Origin: Leptobrachium leishanense
Taxonomy: Eukaryota; Chordata; Amphibia; Anura; Megophryidae
Direction of reading: 5' to 3'
DNA: 64,000 nt
Assembly (NCBI GenBank): GCA_009667805.1
Contig: CM019066.1
Span: 115,248,190-115,312,189, forward strand
The notes under the pieces were generated by a model, which saw only the letters and a program-made list of their open reading frames with translations, ran no database searches and was not told the DNA's origin. The translations under genes and the position numbers were made by a program. Shown here one piece after another: positions 45,495 through 57,508 of the stretch. Every line of letters begins with the position of its first letter. Position 1 is the stretch's first letter.

Positions 45495-45820
45495 TTTAAG
45501 CACCATTAACCCCTTCACTACCTAGATCGACTATGCTCGATCTGCTAGGCACCTGCTGATGCCCCGATATCCAGTATACTTAATGTGGGTTAATTCTGGA
45601 GCAATGCAAATAAATTGTTTTGCAAAAAAAAAAAAATTTCAGTTGGGCTTTAGAATGTGGAACCAAATGTTTTAGGACATCAGCCATGATCAAGGTCCCA
45701 AAACAGATTAAAACCCTGGATGCAAAAAAGTGAGAAATTGGGAGACCTCATTTGCATGTCTTACCCAGAGTTCCTTGCTGCATACGGGGAATGTCTTCTA
45801 CAATTATGTATGTATATATA
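45495..45820. other. no recognisable feature
   Basis: AT-rich sequence, with CTAGATCGACTATGCTCGAT near 45522 forming a small dyad. It leads into the Tc1 element. Confidence 0.4.
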
Positions 45821-46042
45821 CAGTCAGGTCCAGAAATATTGGGACATCGACACAATTCTAACATATTTGGCTCTATTCACCACCACAATGGAGTTGGAAT
45901 GAAACAAACACAATGTGCTTTAACTGCAGACTGTCAGCTTTAATTTGAGGGTACGTACATCCAACTCAGGTGAACGGTGTAGGACTTACAGCAGTTTGCA
46001 GATGTGCCTCCCACTTGTTAAGGGACCAAAAGTAATGGGACA
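45821..46042 (+). repeat. left inverted terminal repeat of the Tc1 element
   Basis: Begins CAGTCAGGTCC and ends TTTTGGTCCC/TAATGGGACA-type sequence (GGACCAAAAGTAATGGGACA). The mirror is at 47251-47472. Tc1 IR/DR repeats carry two transposase-binding sites each; the inner zone (GTGTAGGACTTACAGCAGTT) is the likely second site. Confidence 0.9.
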
Positions 46043-46177
46043 ATTGGCTTCTCAGCTGTTCCATGGCCAGGTGTGTGATATTCCCTCATTACCCCAATTA
46101 CAATGTGCAGATAAAAGGTCCAGAGTTCATTTCAAGTGTGCTATTTGCATTTGGAATCTGTTGCTGTCAACTCCAAG

Positions 46178-47219
46178 ATGAGATCCAAAGAGCTATCACT
46201 ATCAGTGAAGCAAGCCATCATTAGGCTGAAGAAACAAAACAAACCCATCAGAGATTTAGCAAGAACATTAGGCGTGGCCAAAACATCTGTTTGGAACATT
46301 CTCAAAAAGAAGGAACGCACCGGTGAGCTCAGCAACACCAAAAGACCCGGGAGACCACGGAAAACAACTGTGGTGGATGACCGAAGAATTCTTTCCCTGG
46401 TGAAGAAAACACCCTTCACAACAGTTGGCCAGATCAAGAACACTCTCCAGGAGGTAGGTGTATGTGTGTCGAAGTCAACAATCAAGAGAAGACTTCACCA
46501 GAGTGAATACAGAGGGTTCAACACAAGATGTAAACCATTGGTAAAACTCAAAAACAGGAAGGCCAGATTAGAGTTTGCCAAACAACACCTAACAAAGCCT
46601 TCACAGTTCTGGAACAAGATCCTATGGACTGATGAGACCAAGATCGACTTGTACCAGAGTGATGGGAAGAGAAGAGTATGGAGAAGGAAAGGAACTGCTC
46701 ATGATCCTTCCTAAGCATACCACCTCATCAGTGAAGCATGGTGGTGGTAGTGTCATGGCGTGGGCATGTATGGCTGCCAATGGAACTGGTTCTCTTGTAT
46801 TTATTGATGATGTGACTGCTGACAAATGCAGCAGGATGAATTCTGAAGTGTTTCGGGCTATATTACCTGCTCACATTCAGCCAAATACTGCAGAACTCAT
46901 TGGACGGCGCTTCACAGTGCAGATGGACAATGACTCAAAGCATACTGCAAATGCAACAAAAGAGTTTTTGAAGGGACAGAAGTGGAATGTTATGCAATGG
47001 CCAAGTCAATCACCTGACCTGAATCCCATTGAGCATGCATTTCACTTGCTGAAGACAAAACTGAAGGGAAAATGCCCCAAGAACAAGCAGGAACTGAAGA
47101 CAGTTGCAGTAGAGGCCTGGTAGAGCATCACCAGGGATGAAACCCAGCGTCTGGTGATGTCTACGCGTTCAAGACTTCAGGCTGTGATTGACTGCAAAGG
47201 ATTTGCAAACAAGTATTAA
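46178..47219 (+). pseudogene. Tc1 transposase, one frameshift and one nonsense codon
   Basis: It starts at the ATG at 46178. Residues 1-55 form the paired-like helix-turn-helix region, and GRPR at 58-61 is the AT-hook-like minor-groove motif that links the two DNA-binding halves. The catalytic triad is D152 (WTDE), then in the other frame D (QMDND, 46926) and E (NPIEH, 47031), giving a DD34E spacing. The first frame ends at 46714 in a TAA that lies just before the TTSSVKHGGGSVM block, so a small deletion near 46705-46714 breaks it. A TAG at 47121 interrupts the last third. The C-terminus resumes and ends at TAA 47217. Confidence 0.95.
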
Positions 47220-47250
47220 AAAGGGAAAGTTTGATTTATGATTATTATTC

Positions 47251-47472
47251 TGTCCCATTACTTTTGGTCCCTTAACAAGTGGGAGGCAGATCTGCAAACT
47301 GCAGTAAGTCCTACACCGTTCACCTGAGTTGGATGTACATACCCTCAAATTAAAGCTGACAGTCTGCAGTTAAAGCACATTGTGTTTGTTTCATTTCACC
47401 TCCATTGTGGTGGTGTATAGAGCCAAAGATGTTAGAATTGTCTCGATGTCCCAATATTTCTGGACCTGACTA
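47251..47472 (-). repeat. right inverted terminal repeat of the Tc1 element
   Basis: Mirror image of 45821-46042, with a few substitutions. The final bases read TGACTATA instead of the expected TGACTG plus TA, so the outermost two bases may have changed. Confidence 0.9.
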
Positions 47473-49387
47473 TATATATATATATATATATCAGTCCGAA
47501 GTAACTGAACCACAGTCTTGTCTCTTCACAAAAGATTTGCACAACCGTTATTTAATTAATTAGTTGATTACTCTGAAGGAAAATATTTAATTCACTAGGA
47601 GCAAACTAATGACAGAGTTGACATGATTGGCAACATTAAAATGTAACTGTCAAGTGTTATTAAAGTTCATCATCCATGTAAATTAAGATTAAATGTGATG
47701 TGTGCATGTTCTTCATGCTAAAATCATATTATGCAGCCATTAGCCGTAGAAATAAACGCTCTGCCCATCATTTTGAAACTAGATCTGAGAGGTGTAATTG
47801 AGGGCAAAATCTGAATTAATTTTACATACCTTTAATTAAGTTCTAATTTACGTTAATTTATAATATGAAATATAAATAACTTGATTTAGTAGGAGGGTCA
47901 TGTTGATGTATTGCTCAAGGTGTAGCGCTTTCTTGGGGAGCAGATTGATTTTACACAATTAAAATCTAGCCTGGATGATCAAGATATTAAGCTAAATTGC
48001 TTTCAACTGAGAAAGAATGTATCAATATCGACATGCATATAAAATGGAACTCTTTCTAAACATTGTTGTGTTAAGAATTTAACATTGGCTCGACAAAGGC
48101 TAAAATTCGACATGAGTCATTATGACATCATAGGTACCTTTCTACTGACTCATATACGAATCAGCTGCTCTAAGTCATAGGTGTATGCAGGGCGTGTGCC
48201 CAGGCCCTATTGTTGGGTGGTGCTCTTTCACCTCCTTCTCCTTGACATTTCCTCCTCTTCCTTGACTGTTGGAGTGTGCTCGCTGTAAACCTTATCGAGT
48301 GATCACTCTGTACCCTGCCATATATATGGACTTAAACCTCAACTGCGTATCACTGTCTCAACCAGTTTCGTAATATCACAGGAATAGAACTCAATTAACT
48401 CCCAACAATGAGATGCGAATTAAGAATGCTATTGAAGGGCTACAATCGGAGACAAAGAATTTATAGCAAGGAGATTACATGTCACACTGCATCACTTTTC
48501 AGCGAATCATAGACAAGCAGCTCATAGGAGACAGCGATCATATACAGCAGAAATCACATACAAGGCAATCATGAATATATAATAAAGATTGCATCACAGG
48601 ATTCCCAGAACTGAGGTAACAACAGTACACAAAACTTAAGTAGCCACTAGAGTTTAAAGAACATATCTCTAGGGTGGGCTCATCTTTGTATAGAGGTGTG
48701 ATAATCAAGTTAGCTACGCCTACTTTAAATTCCTGCCATGTTATCTGTACACATCCTACACAGATAAGAGACGAAGGCAAGATAACCACTTTCATTGACA
48801 TTTTAGATGTCCCTTATCTGGTTCATAATGATTAGCATAAAAACTGACTTTATCTCTTATTACAGGTTTGTTATTTTTAAAGAAAAATTAGCATTTTTTG
48901 CAAAATCTTCTAAACATAGGTTTTCAAGTAAAAAATGTTCCATGGGTGTACACCCCAACGTAACAGGCTGCGCACGCCAGTGCTCCAAGTTGCTAATGAA
49001 TACTGGCAGCTCCACTATGCACCGCCAATAGTATTTCTCCAGGAGTTGCACAAGTTCAGGTGTATGATCTTGGGGGATTTGCAGATGCAAGTTTTTGCAG
49101 GTGCAAAATCAGTTAATACCAGTTCTTGTAAGCCAGTAAAAAGAATTTTTCAGTAATGAGTGACTGGGCATCGCTCACTATTCAGGTATCGTTTGCATAT
49201 ATTTGACATGATCCAAAAAAAATACCCATTGAGCTGTGAAACATTTCATGCAGATGAACAAGAATAATTTAATTGTTGGCATGTCTTTATTGTTCATTCA
49301 GTGATGATTTTAAACTAAACATAAACAGCAGAATATAACAATATAGAAAATGACTGAACTTAAAACAACTGAAATAACAAAGATTAA
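47473..49387. other. no recognisable feature
   Basis: Long AT-rich stretch with a (TA)n run at 47470-47490. A 50-bp piece near 48178-48230 (GTGTATGCAGGGCGTGTGCC) may be a fragment of a dispersed repeat. I see no gene. Confidence 0.4.
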
Positions 49388-49470
49388 AGGGGTTATTCAA
49401 AGAACACAGAATTGGCCTCGAAATGGCACCAAACAGTGAATTTCCCCGCACGGTGCAATCTCGTGGCCAT
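49388..49470. mobile_element. GGTTATTCA-family MITE end fragment
   Basis: It starts GGGGTTATTCAAAGAACACA and runs GAATTGGCCTCGAAATGGCA, then AAACAGTGAATTTCC. The order matches the terminal region of the family. It is cut off and followed by an unrelated junction before copy A2. Confidence 0.65.
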
Positions 49471-49520
49471 TCGGCCAGTGGTATCACTAGGGTTGGTGTC
49501 ACCCGGTGCGGTAACTCATA

Positions 49521-50287
49521 CAGGGTTATTCAAAGAGCTCCGAATTGCTTGAGAAAGGTAACTGAACGCTGAAAATCAGTGTTCGTTACCTTTCCTGGCT
49601 ATTCAGAGAACACAAACCAGCAGTGAAAGGTCCCCTAATGCCCTGCCATTCGGTGGTTTAATTCGGCAAGTTTATTCAGGAGAATCCCATAGGCTTCAAT
49701 GTTAAAAATATTCCCGTTTTAATTCAATATCTAATAAACCATTCATTATAAAATTCTGCAGTAAAGAGTCTCTTTATTTATAGATTCTTTAGGATATTTT
49801 AAGCATTTTTCTTAATTTGTTTTTTTTTTAAAAAGTCCGATTTTTTTTTTAAGTTTACTTATTTTTTCTGTAACAGCCTTTTTATTATCATTCCCTGGAC
49901 CTCATATCTAAATTTCAGACATTTTTGCTCAGTAGTTTCTTTGCAAACAGCGTTTCATTTTCAAACATTCGCACAAACTGTTTTGCTAATTTATTCACTG
50001 CCTCATCTGCGGTCTCAGCTGCTTCGCTGCGTGTGATCGGCTCCTGCTCGGGTTTTTTGACGGGTTAATCCAGATGTTTTTGGGGGTTTTCGGCGTGCAT
50101 TCGGTGGGTTTTGCGGTTAGTTTTCGTCGGGTTTGCGGCAGCTTTTCCCTGCAATTCGGGGACCCTGTGGTGCTTGCAGAATACACCGCAGGGTCACCGA
50201 AATGGGATCGGCAAAAGGAACCAAATTGAAGAGAATGAAAAGTCACCGAATGTGCGGTGACTTTTCAAATCTCTTTGAATTACCCTG
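49521..50287. mobile_element. 0.77-kb CAGGGTTATTCA MITE, copy A2
   Basis: The ends CAGGGTTATTCAAAGAG and CTCTTTGAATTACCCTG are inverted repeats with ATA on both sides (49518-49520, 50288-50290). The body matches 6989-7901 closely but lacks an internal block after GTTCGTTACCTTTCCTGGC (near 49580-49605). It also carries the GGGACCCTGTGGTGCTTGC segment. The clean duplication suggests a recent insertion. Confidence 0.9.
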
Positions 50288-50405
50288 ATAGTGTCACCCC
50301 CCTGTATTACTATATGAACGTATAGTATGTATGTATACAGGATCCAAAGCAATCAGATGCAGTTTTTTCTCCGTAGCACCCCCATTTTAGCGGGAGGATT
50401 GTAAT

Positions 50406-50479
50406 GGAGCCCTATAATGGCTCTGGCTAGTTTACAACTGGTCTGGTTAAGTTAACACCAACTTTGTAATACAGCCCAT
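50406..50479. mobile_element. GTTGGTGCTAAC-family palindromic MITE, partial
   Basis: The right-arm sequence TTTACAACTGGTCTGGTTAA then GTTAACACCAACTTTGTAAT and ACAGCCC matches 13150-13216 and 59512-59557. The left arm is reduced to GAGCCCTATAATGG. Confidence 0.6.
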
Positions 50480-50517
50480 GGACTTAAAACCTTGAGGTAC
50501 CAGATAATGCTTTAAAG

Positions 50518-50695
50518 CAGTGTTTCCCAACTTTGGTCCTTGTATGCCCCCAAGTCAGATTTTATGAATTACCTTGGGTATATGGCTGAATACTGCAATC
50601 ACTGAGCAGCAAATCATATCACCTGGTCTGAGCTTCAGGGATTTGGTGAATCTGGCCATTTAGGGGAACTTGAGGACCAGGGTTGGGAAACACCA
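50518..50695. mobile_element. hAT MITE (CAGTGTTTCCCAAC ends)
   Basis: CAGTGTTTCCCAACTTTGGTCC on the left pairs with GGACCAGGGTTGGGAAACAC on the right. The ends are of the same type as the element at 25502. The 8-bp flanks are not identical. Confidence 0.75.
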
Positions 50696-51295
50696 CATTG
50701 AAGATATGATCTTTTTATTGCAAAAACATAAAAAACTAAAAACAACAAAAGAGAATCCTTGTATTGCTTGAGTTCTTCCTAAACAACATGTGCGACCATG
50801 TCACATGATTTCCTTGTATGACACACTGTTTTCCCTTAGACCTTCCAATCAAACTATAGCCATAGACTATAGAGTTACCAAACTTTCTCGGGTGGTGGGT
50901 GACTGCTAACGTGCTGACTGATGAGTTGGCATGCTGGCATCACCACTGAGAACCTATCTCTCAGTGTTGCATGATGATCCTCAAATGTACTGACCACGAT
51001 GCAAGAGGATGGCAGTGTCTGCTACAGGTTCTCTTTAATATTTGCATAAAATTACTATTCTTTAAGTGTCAATTACACATTCAATGTTTCAAATAAATTG
51101 TTTGCTATTATTATCTTAAAATATAAATAATATAATACATATTAATATATGTAGAGCATTCAGAATATATTAAATTTCTTTCTTTATTTCACATTTCTAG
51201 CCAAATGCCAAAATTGTTAAAATAATTTTTAACAAAGCAAAACCCATATATTTTTATAACACTGGAAATTTATTAAAAAGAATATCCAGAAATAT
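50696..51295. other. no recognisable feature
   Basis: AT-rich DNA without repeats or motifs that I can name. Confidence 0.4.
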
Positions 51296-52116
51296 CATAT
51301 TGACATAAGCATTCAGACGCTTCATTTTGACACTTCTAATCTTTGATTCAAATCCAACTGTGGCAAATTCAATTGATTCAACATGATTTTGAAAGGCGCA
51401 CACCTGCACCTGTCTATATAACGGTCACATCTGTATATATAAGGTAACAGAGTAAATTCCAAACTATGAGGTCAAAAGAAGAGACTAAAACTGCCTGCAG
51501 AGCTTAGAGAGAGGGTGGTGTTGAGACACACACAGGTCTGGGGTCTGTTTGATCAGTGATGGCAGAAGATCTTTACGATAGACTAGCTAGATGATAGTTA
51601 TGCCTCACTGCAAGACACGTGGAAACTAGCATGGAATTTCCAATCAACCACCTAAAGGAGTTTCAGACTGTGTGTGACAAGATTCTCTGGTCTGATGTAA
51701 TGAAGTTTGAACTGTTCAGTCTCCAATCAAGAGGTCTTGAGGAAACCGGGCACCACTCATAACCTACACAGTACCATCCCAACGGTGAAGCACAGTGGTT
51801 GCAGGGGTGTTCAGCAACAGGTGTACCAATCTTGTTGTATCATTCTCCCTCCCCCCAAAAAAGGAATGGCTGCCAAAAGTGCTCTAACCAAATATTATCT
51901 TAAGGGCTTGAATACTTATTACAATTTTATACTTCAGTTTTTCCATTTTAATTAATTTGCAACGGTGTTGAAAACCTGTGTTTTGGTTTGCATTATAAAG
52001 CAGAGTAGAAATCGTTTTAAGCAATTTTTTCCCAAAACAATTTCACCATTTAGGTTGCATAACAAGTTTTAAGAAACTAAAAAGCGTCTGAATACTTTCA
52101 GAATGCGCTGCGTATA
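51296..52116 (+). pseudogene. degenerate Tc1-like transposon remnant
   Basis: The ends show GCATTCAGACGC and AAAGCGTCTGAATACTTTCAG (52080-52105), the AAGTATTCAGAC-type ITR known in Tc1 elements. Between them are shortened traces of a transposase: CTGCCTGCAGAGCTTAGAGA (about 51490), TCTCTGGTCTGATG (51682) and GGTGAAGCACAGTGG (51783). The first trace corresponds to the helix-turn-helix start and the last two to the WxDE and KHGGG blocks. Large deletions and stops leave no open frame. Confidence 0.75.
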
Positions 52117-53179
52117 CTTCTGCATGTATGTTGAAAGACATTTGCAGGAAGAATTGCATGCTAAAACCTCCAATAATTTGGATATAGCATTGTTCTTTTC
52201 CTTCCAACATTAATATAACTGTTATCTTCCGATAAGTCTTGTTCATAGTCTTGAAAATGGCAATATAAACTTCTATTTTTCCAATCTCCTTTATCCTCCC
52301 ACAAGCTCGGTAAAGTCTAACCGCAGACTGTGCTTTTGTCATCAACTTCCAAACAGCTTTTTTTAATCTTTTCTGGGGCAGCTCTCTTAATCACAGCAAG
52401 CCTGAGAGATCGCTTTTATAATGCCTGCTTGCTATCCATTTTGTAGATTGTTCTGAAAAATAATGATCCGACAAGACAATCATAAAAGTTGTAAACACAA
52501 TATTTTATGCTGTTTTCCTTGCAGTGGTTTCATTACTATTTATTCATAAAGCATCAATATATTTTGCTACGCAATAAAGCAGAAGCTCTGAGATGTGAGA
52601 CCCAGACAAAGATTCATATCGGCGACGGCGGCCTGCAATAGATAAATGGTGATTAGAGTTGGATGCAGTAGGTCCTCATTGCATTCGCGATCCAGGGAAA
52701 AAAATGCTTCAGGCACAGAATGTAGAAAGGAAAATGTTCCAGCTCTCACAGAGAGATTCAAAAAGGTTTTTTCTTATTTTAATACAGTTCAAACCTGTGC
52801 AACTGATTCTGATATAAAATGTCTCTAAAATGAGTACTTTTCTTGACCTATGACTTTTTTTTATTTCTGTACAATTTTTTTGCACTAATTTGCTTAACCG
52901 TGCTTTAGTATCAGAAAAAATGCAGAAAATACTGAAAAATAACACATTTTCCATTGATATCTAAAACCAGTTTAGGAGAAGGAGGGGCAATTCCTGAGCC
53001 ACAAGCACACCAGAATTGATCTTGCCAGTCTGCCACTTATCAGTTTCTTTCCCAGATTTAAAATGGTAAAAAAGTCATATCTATAAAAGATGCTGCATTT
53101 TCGATGCCTCATTAAAAATTTTGCATCATACATAAATAGAAATTTGGGTAGGTTAATATCTTTTCATGTTTTATCATTA
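52117..53179. other. no recognisable feature
   Basis: AT-rich unique-looking sequence. Open frames at 52043-52954 have no motif. Confidence 0.4.
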
Positions 53180-53400
53180 GGGTTAACCCTAACCCTAGTA
53201 TTGTGCTCCATTTTTCTTGTTTCATTTTTATTTAACAGATTCTGTGCCTTTTGACGTGAGTAAAAGAAGAGGCAGAATCTGTTACCTAAAATGGAGCAGA
53301 AGTTTAGGGTTATAGTTAACCCTAACACTAACATAGGCACAAATAGTAACCTAACTCTAATTTGTAACCATCTCCCCAATTTCAAACCCTAAGTCTAACT
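53180..53400. repeat. dispersed repeat with CCCTAACCCTA words, copy 2
   Basis: GGGTTAACCCTAACCCTAG on the left and AACCCTAAGTCTAACTGC on the right frame a stretch that shares AAAAGAAG, CAGAATCTGTTACCT, AAAATGGAGCAGAAG and AACCTAACTCTAATTT with 17093-17215. It includes inverted parts of the same words (CTCCATTTTTC near 53206 and AAAATGGAG near 53287), so the element may be palindromic. Confidence 0.55.
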
Positions 53401-53572
53401 GCTAGTAAAAAAATGACACTCCCTTTCGGTTGAGATGTCCAAATCGTACGCGTCTGACATTGGCGCGTACATTTTTGGACACAGCCTTTATTGAGGCATT
53501 AAAATTCGACAGTGGTGATTTTGACAGGTGTCCAATTCGGTCATGTCTGAATTGGATTTCTTTTTTAAAGAA

Positions 53573-53711
53573 GGCCTGTTCAGTTCCTCAGCAGCTGCTG
53601 AATTGCTACATTGCAGCAGTTCAGTTTGCTGCAGCAATCTCACTGAACTCTTTGGCTGTGAATAAGAAGTTGCTAATTTAGCACTTGCAACAGCTGAGGA
53701 ACTGAACAGAC
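53573..53711. mobile_element. inverted-repeat element around CTGTTCAGTTCCTCAGC
   Basis: GCCTGTTCAGTTCCTCAGCA on the left pairs with CAGCTGAGGAACTGAACAGA on the right, and the interior is rich in TGCAGCA words. It probably belongs to a larger palindromic MITE covering about 53470-53730. Confidence 0.55.
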
Positions 53712-53886
53712 TCAGAACTTTTCCCAAGCAATTTTTTTATGCAGCTGAAAAGCTCTGCATTTATCATAGGATACCATTTGCCAACAGCCAGTGCTGCTGT
53801 GAGGGGTAAACCTAATCCCTTTTTTTCCTTAGTCATTTGCTCTGTTCTGAGTTCTTAGCAAATTGAGCAGGAACCACTAGAACCAG

Positions 53887-54090
53887 CTGGGTGGAGTAGA
53901 GGTAACATCACTGCTCTATAACCGTGGAGACACAGGATGGAATTGCGGCAAGAGCACCTCTCCAGTAAGTGTCCTTGGGCAAGACACCTAACGTTACATA
54001 CTCGCCTCCCAGGACATACTTGAAAACGAGAGAAATCTCAATGTATCCTTCCTGGTAAAATCCTTTCTCAAAAAAAATAAAAAACTCCAA
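53887..54090 (+). mobile_element. tRNA-like SINE with A-rich tail and 8-bp duplication
   Basis: The 5' part has a box A-like TGGAGTAGAGG and a degraded box B-like GGATGGAATTG, as in tRNA-derived SINEs. The 3' part reads CAAGACACCTAACGTTACAT, GAGAGAAATCTCAATGTATC then CTTCCTGGTAAAAT, and it ends A8-T-A6. AGAACCAG flanks it at 53879-53886 and 54091-54098. It is non-coding and depends on a LINE for movement. Its 3' segment matches the minisatellite unit at 22350-22625. Confidence 0.8.
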
Positions 54091-54098
54091 AGAACCAG

Positions 54099-56650
54099 AC
54101 ATGGATAACCAATTCCTCCTTTATCTTCAATGATGTGGTGAGAGATCAACTGTTCATGTACAAGGAGACTTGTCAAAGTTCCTATTGCTCTCAAACCCTC
54201 TTGAACTTCAATATTAAGATGTCAGTTGCTGTGATTTTTTTTCTATACCCTAATTAATGGCGTCAAAGGATGTCTAATGCTTCTAGGCCAACTGTGCTGC
54301 TTTAGTGAAATGAGGACACAGCTTTAATGAATGATTAAGCGCTCCCTGTTCTGGTGGTATCTTCTTTGTATAGCTCTCAAGATTATGTAGTAAAATACTG
54401 AAAGCCACAATGTTGTCAGACGTCACTCCGCCGAGTGGGTCTGCAATGTGTACGTGAGCCTCCGGCCACCTGTGTCTTTTATACAACCAGCAGCCTGTCG
54501 CTCGTGTGACGTCTTTGCGGATGCACCGATGCGCACACGCACGTTCTGGTGCTCACTGATGAGGTCAACCATCAGGGTAAAGGGCGCACTATTTGAACTG
54601 CAATCTTGAACTCATAGGTGTCCTTTCCTGGTTTTCAATATATTCTGACCCTTAAGCGCATACATTACTTATATTATCTGACTACTCCTGGTTTGACCCG
54701 GCTTTGGCTAACAGATTCATGTACCTCTAACGGACCCGATTATCTCTGCTCCTCCTGTTGCTTGGCTCTTCGCCTCTTACTGTGCATATCATATATTGCT
54801 CTATTTTTTTCCCTCTGTTCAGTCGTTTCTTGCCAACTAAGTAAAGACTGGTGTTTCTCTTCCGTATTGCTGTCCCTGCCTTCTACGTCACTTCTTTGTT
54901 TCATCATTGCTATTTACAGCCACATCAAGGACTGGTATTGAACCTGGCTGAAGGGCTTCCTAGCTCTGCATATCGGCTTGTCCCGGAATGCACCCCAGAT
55001 TCCCCTAACCCAAACCTCACAAATGTAAGGTTGCATATAAATATGGCTACTACTACGTGTGTTATGGGTCAGCTATGGCACAGTTCTTTGAGGGAGGATG
55101 AGCAGGAGGGTACACAAGTCCTAGTTATACCATGCTATCTGGTATATGGAATTAGACGTGAACAATGTGTTGTTTGCACACCTTAGGGAGGGCTTGATTG
55201 AATTGTTTCTGGTATGATGCCTCTCATTGGGGTGTGAGACGAAGGTTCGAGGTGTCCGCTATGGCTACCCATTTTTTTCACCAAATTAACCTGTCACTTC
55301 TAAAATATCCCTTGAGCCACGTCATGTGTAATCATTTTTTTCCATTTAGAATTTTGGTTACAAAGTATGTCCCAAGGTGAAATGGATAAACTCAATGACT
55401 AAACTAAGAAACAGAATTAAATGTAAGTATATCTTCCATATTAAATATGTCTCAAATGTGGTCTGAAAAGGTGGCACAGCTACACACTGAACCGGTGAAG
55501 ATGAGCTGCCATACCTCAGAGCTTATTCAGAGGCACATCAGGCCGTGTTCAATCTGGAAAGAATCTCCGAGATGAAAGCAATTGCTGTGACCGAAAATGC
55601 AAGAATAGTTGGAGTAAAAAGAAAACACACTCATGTATGGGGAAAAAGCAAATAGAGTGCATTTTATATGATAATTTTTTTGTCATATTTTGTTTGATGG
55701 ATTTCTCGCTACCAGAGGGTATTTTATTGTATGTATTTATTTATTTATTTAGTCATTTTATGAGATATTTAAGTTATTCCTGTGTTCTTTCTAAAATTGT
55801 ATTTTCTTTTTCATTTAGCTTAACGTAAATCAGAAAACATGGTGGACACGTTTTGAAATAATTATGTACATAATGAAAGTCATCCTGGCTTTGTTATCAC
55901 ACCATCTGACAAATACATGGAAATAGAAAGACGGGGCTCTTCTGTATTATTGTGCGAATATTAAAAGCATTTCTTTGAAATAATGCTAGCCTCTTTATAT
56001 CAAAAGGTTGATATGTTACCCTCTCAAACGGCAATAAAAGAAGCTCTGTTTGGAATGACGAATACGATGTTGCTTCTCTCTTAAGAACGGTCTCCTAGGG
56101 TTGAGAAAAAAAAGATTCTTCAGAGTATTGATATTTGTCAAAGTTTAATTAATTTTTCACAACTTTCAAGTCATGGGATTGTGACAGATATCCTTTCGTC
56201 TGCAGTCAAGAATTGACACGAAGTTTTAAAATGTAAATATATATTGAGTTTAGTGTTAGGCAGTGGTAATTAATCAATGCCATTCTGCATCGGAAAAGTG
56301 CAAATGATTCATCGACTTTCCTTGCTTTACCTGCATCCACATTTTTTATTTATTTTTCTGTTTTAGTAGCTTCTATTTTCTTAAAACAGATGAATTATAT
56401 GCAGCCTTGGCATTGTATTTGTGAATGATTGGCTTACAAATGGTGGAAGGGATGAAAAACTGGTTCGGCATATATATATAGTGTAGTAAACACTTTTTTA
56501 TTCTGTGCTTTTGAGATTTTTCACGCAGACAGGTTTTCATTGCCTTCAATATACCTACATGTATAATTGTAAATGGCCTGTGCTTTTATTCTGGTTATAA
56601 ATGTTGATTGTCACCCATATTATTTACTATTAACTAAACTCCATTCATAA
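54099..56650. other. no recognisable gene; possible worn retroelement part
   Basis: From 54640 to 54990 the plus strand is C/T-rich, with words like TTTGACCCGGCTTTGGC and CCGATTATCTCTGCTCC that recall LTR-retrotransposon flanks. No LTR pair, RT motif or target duplication supports that. The remainder is AT-rich. Confidence 0.35.
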
Positions 56651-57066
56651 TCTTTTTCTCCAAGTTCTCTTCTTGTGATGTCCCTCAGAGAAAACACAGA
56701 AAATAGATCATAGTGCGACCTGTATATAATGTCATATATATATGAATAAGGTGGTAGCACTCACATGAATTAGAACCCTCCTGGTTCTAGGTATGTTCAC
56801 TTTAGGGATATTGTTGGCTTCCCAAAAACCTTTTCAAAGACGAATCACTGGATCCCCATCAGGTTTCCAAGGATGGAGGTTGAATTCACTTCAGCAATAC
56901 ACAATGGGAATCAGATGAAGTTCCGTGTAAGTAACTGATGGTAGGTGGTTGGAATCAGGTAAAGCTCGGTATAGGTAGCTAATAATATGGAGATTCTCAA
57001 ATAAAAAGAAACTCCAAAACAGGGTAAAAAATTTAATAAAATAATAAAAACAAATAAGGCAAATAA

Positions 57067-57120
57067 ACCAGAACGCGTTTCACCAATACATTAAAGTATC
57101 AAAAGGCTTCCTCAGCTGGC
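57067..57120 (-). ncRNA. hammerhead ribozyme motif, left arm
   Basis: Read on the minus strand it has GCCAG (helix I), CTGAGGA (core, CUGANGA), a helix II able to pair GATAC with GTATT, then GAAA, CGCG (very short helix III), TT, and CTGG (helix I). All core positions fit, including A15.1-U16.1. The tiny helix III is the minimal form known from Penelope elements, which works as a dimer. Confidence 0.7.
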
Positions 57121-57508
57121 TAATTTGAAATGACCATATTATGGCTTATATACTTATTCCCATTGACTGCCATCCAATCACAGCCGTCTAATTTGGCAAG
57201 AGCCTGGAGCTACCAATGGGAACTTAACTTTCGGTATACAGGGCCAATCTTAGTCATAAATTTTGGCGGGAAATAAATACACCCAGGGGTTCAGCACACT
57301 CCATCTCTATAATTATCCCTCTAATATATTGTTGAGCTATTTATATAGGAGTTGATCCTGACTGATTGAGATTAGAAATAGTTAGTTATTCGTCATGTAA
57401 ATTATTTGGAGATATGATGTCTTTATGGGTGAGGGTGGATTATAGGATGTTCCGTGGTCAAAATGTTTTTGGTTTCCTATATGGGACCTTCTGTTTATAT
57501 ATTTGGAT

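Larger units (their letters stand above)
45821..47472 (+). mobile_element. Tc1-like transposon with 222-bp terminal repeats, transposase broken
   Basis: The left repeat (45821-46042, starting CAGTCAGGTCCAGAAATATT) and right repeat (47251-47472) are nearly perfect inverted copies of about 222 bp. This is the long IR form expected for IR/DR-type Tc1 elements. TA flanks both sides, within a TATATA run on each end. The 1.65-kb length is normal. The transposase occupies the middle on the plus strand but is interrupted twice. Confidence 0.95.

Noticed and set aside
53887..53960. A functional tRNA gene
   Set aside because: Box B is degraded, there is no cloverleaf acceptor stem, and the A-rich tail and target duplication show a SINE.
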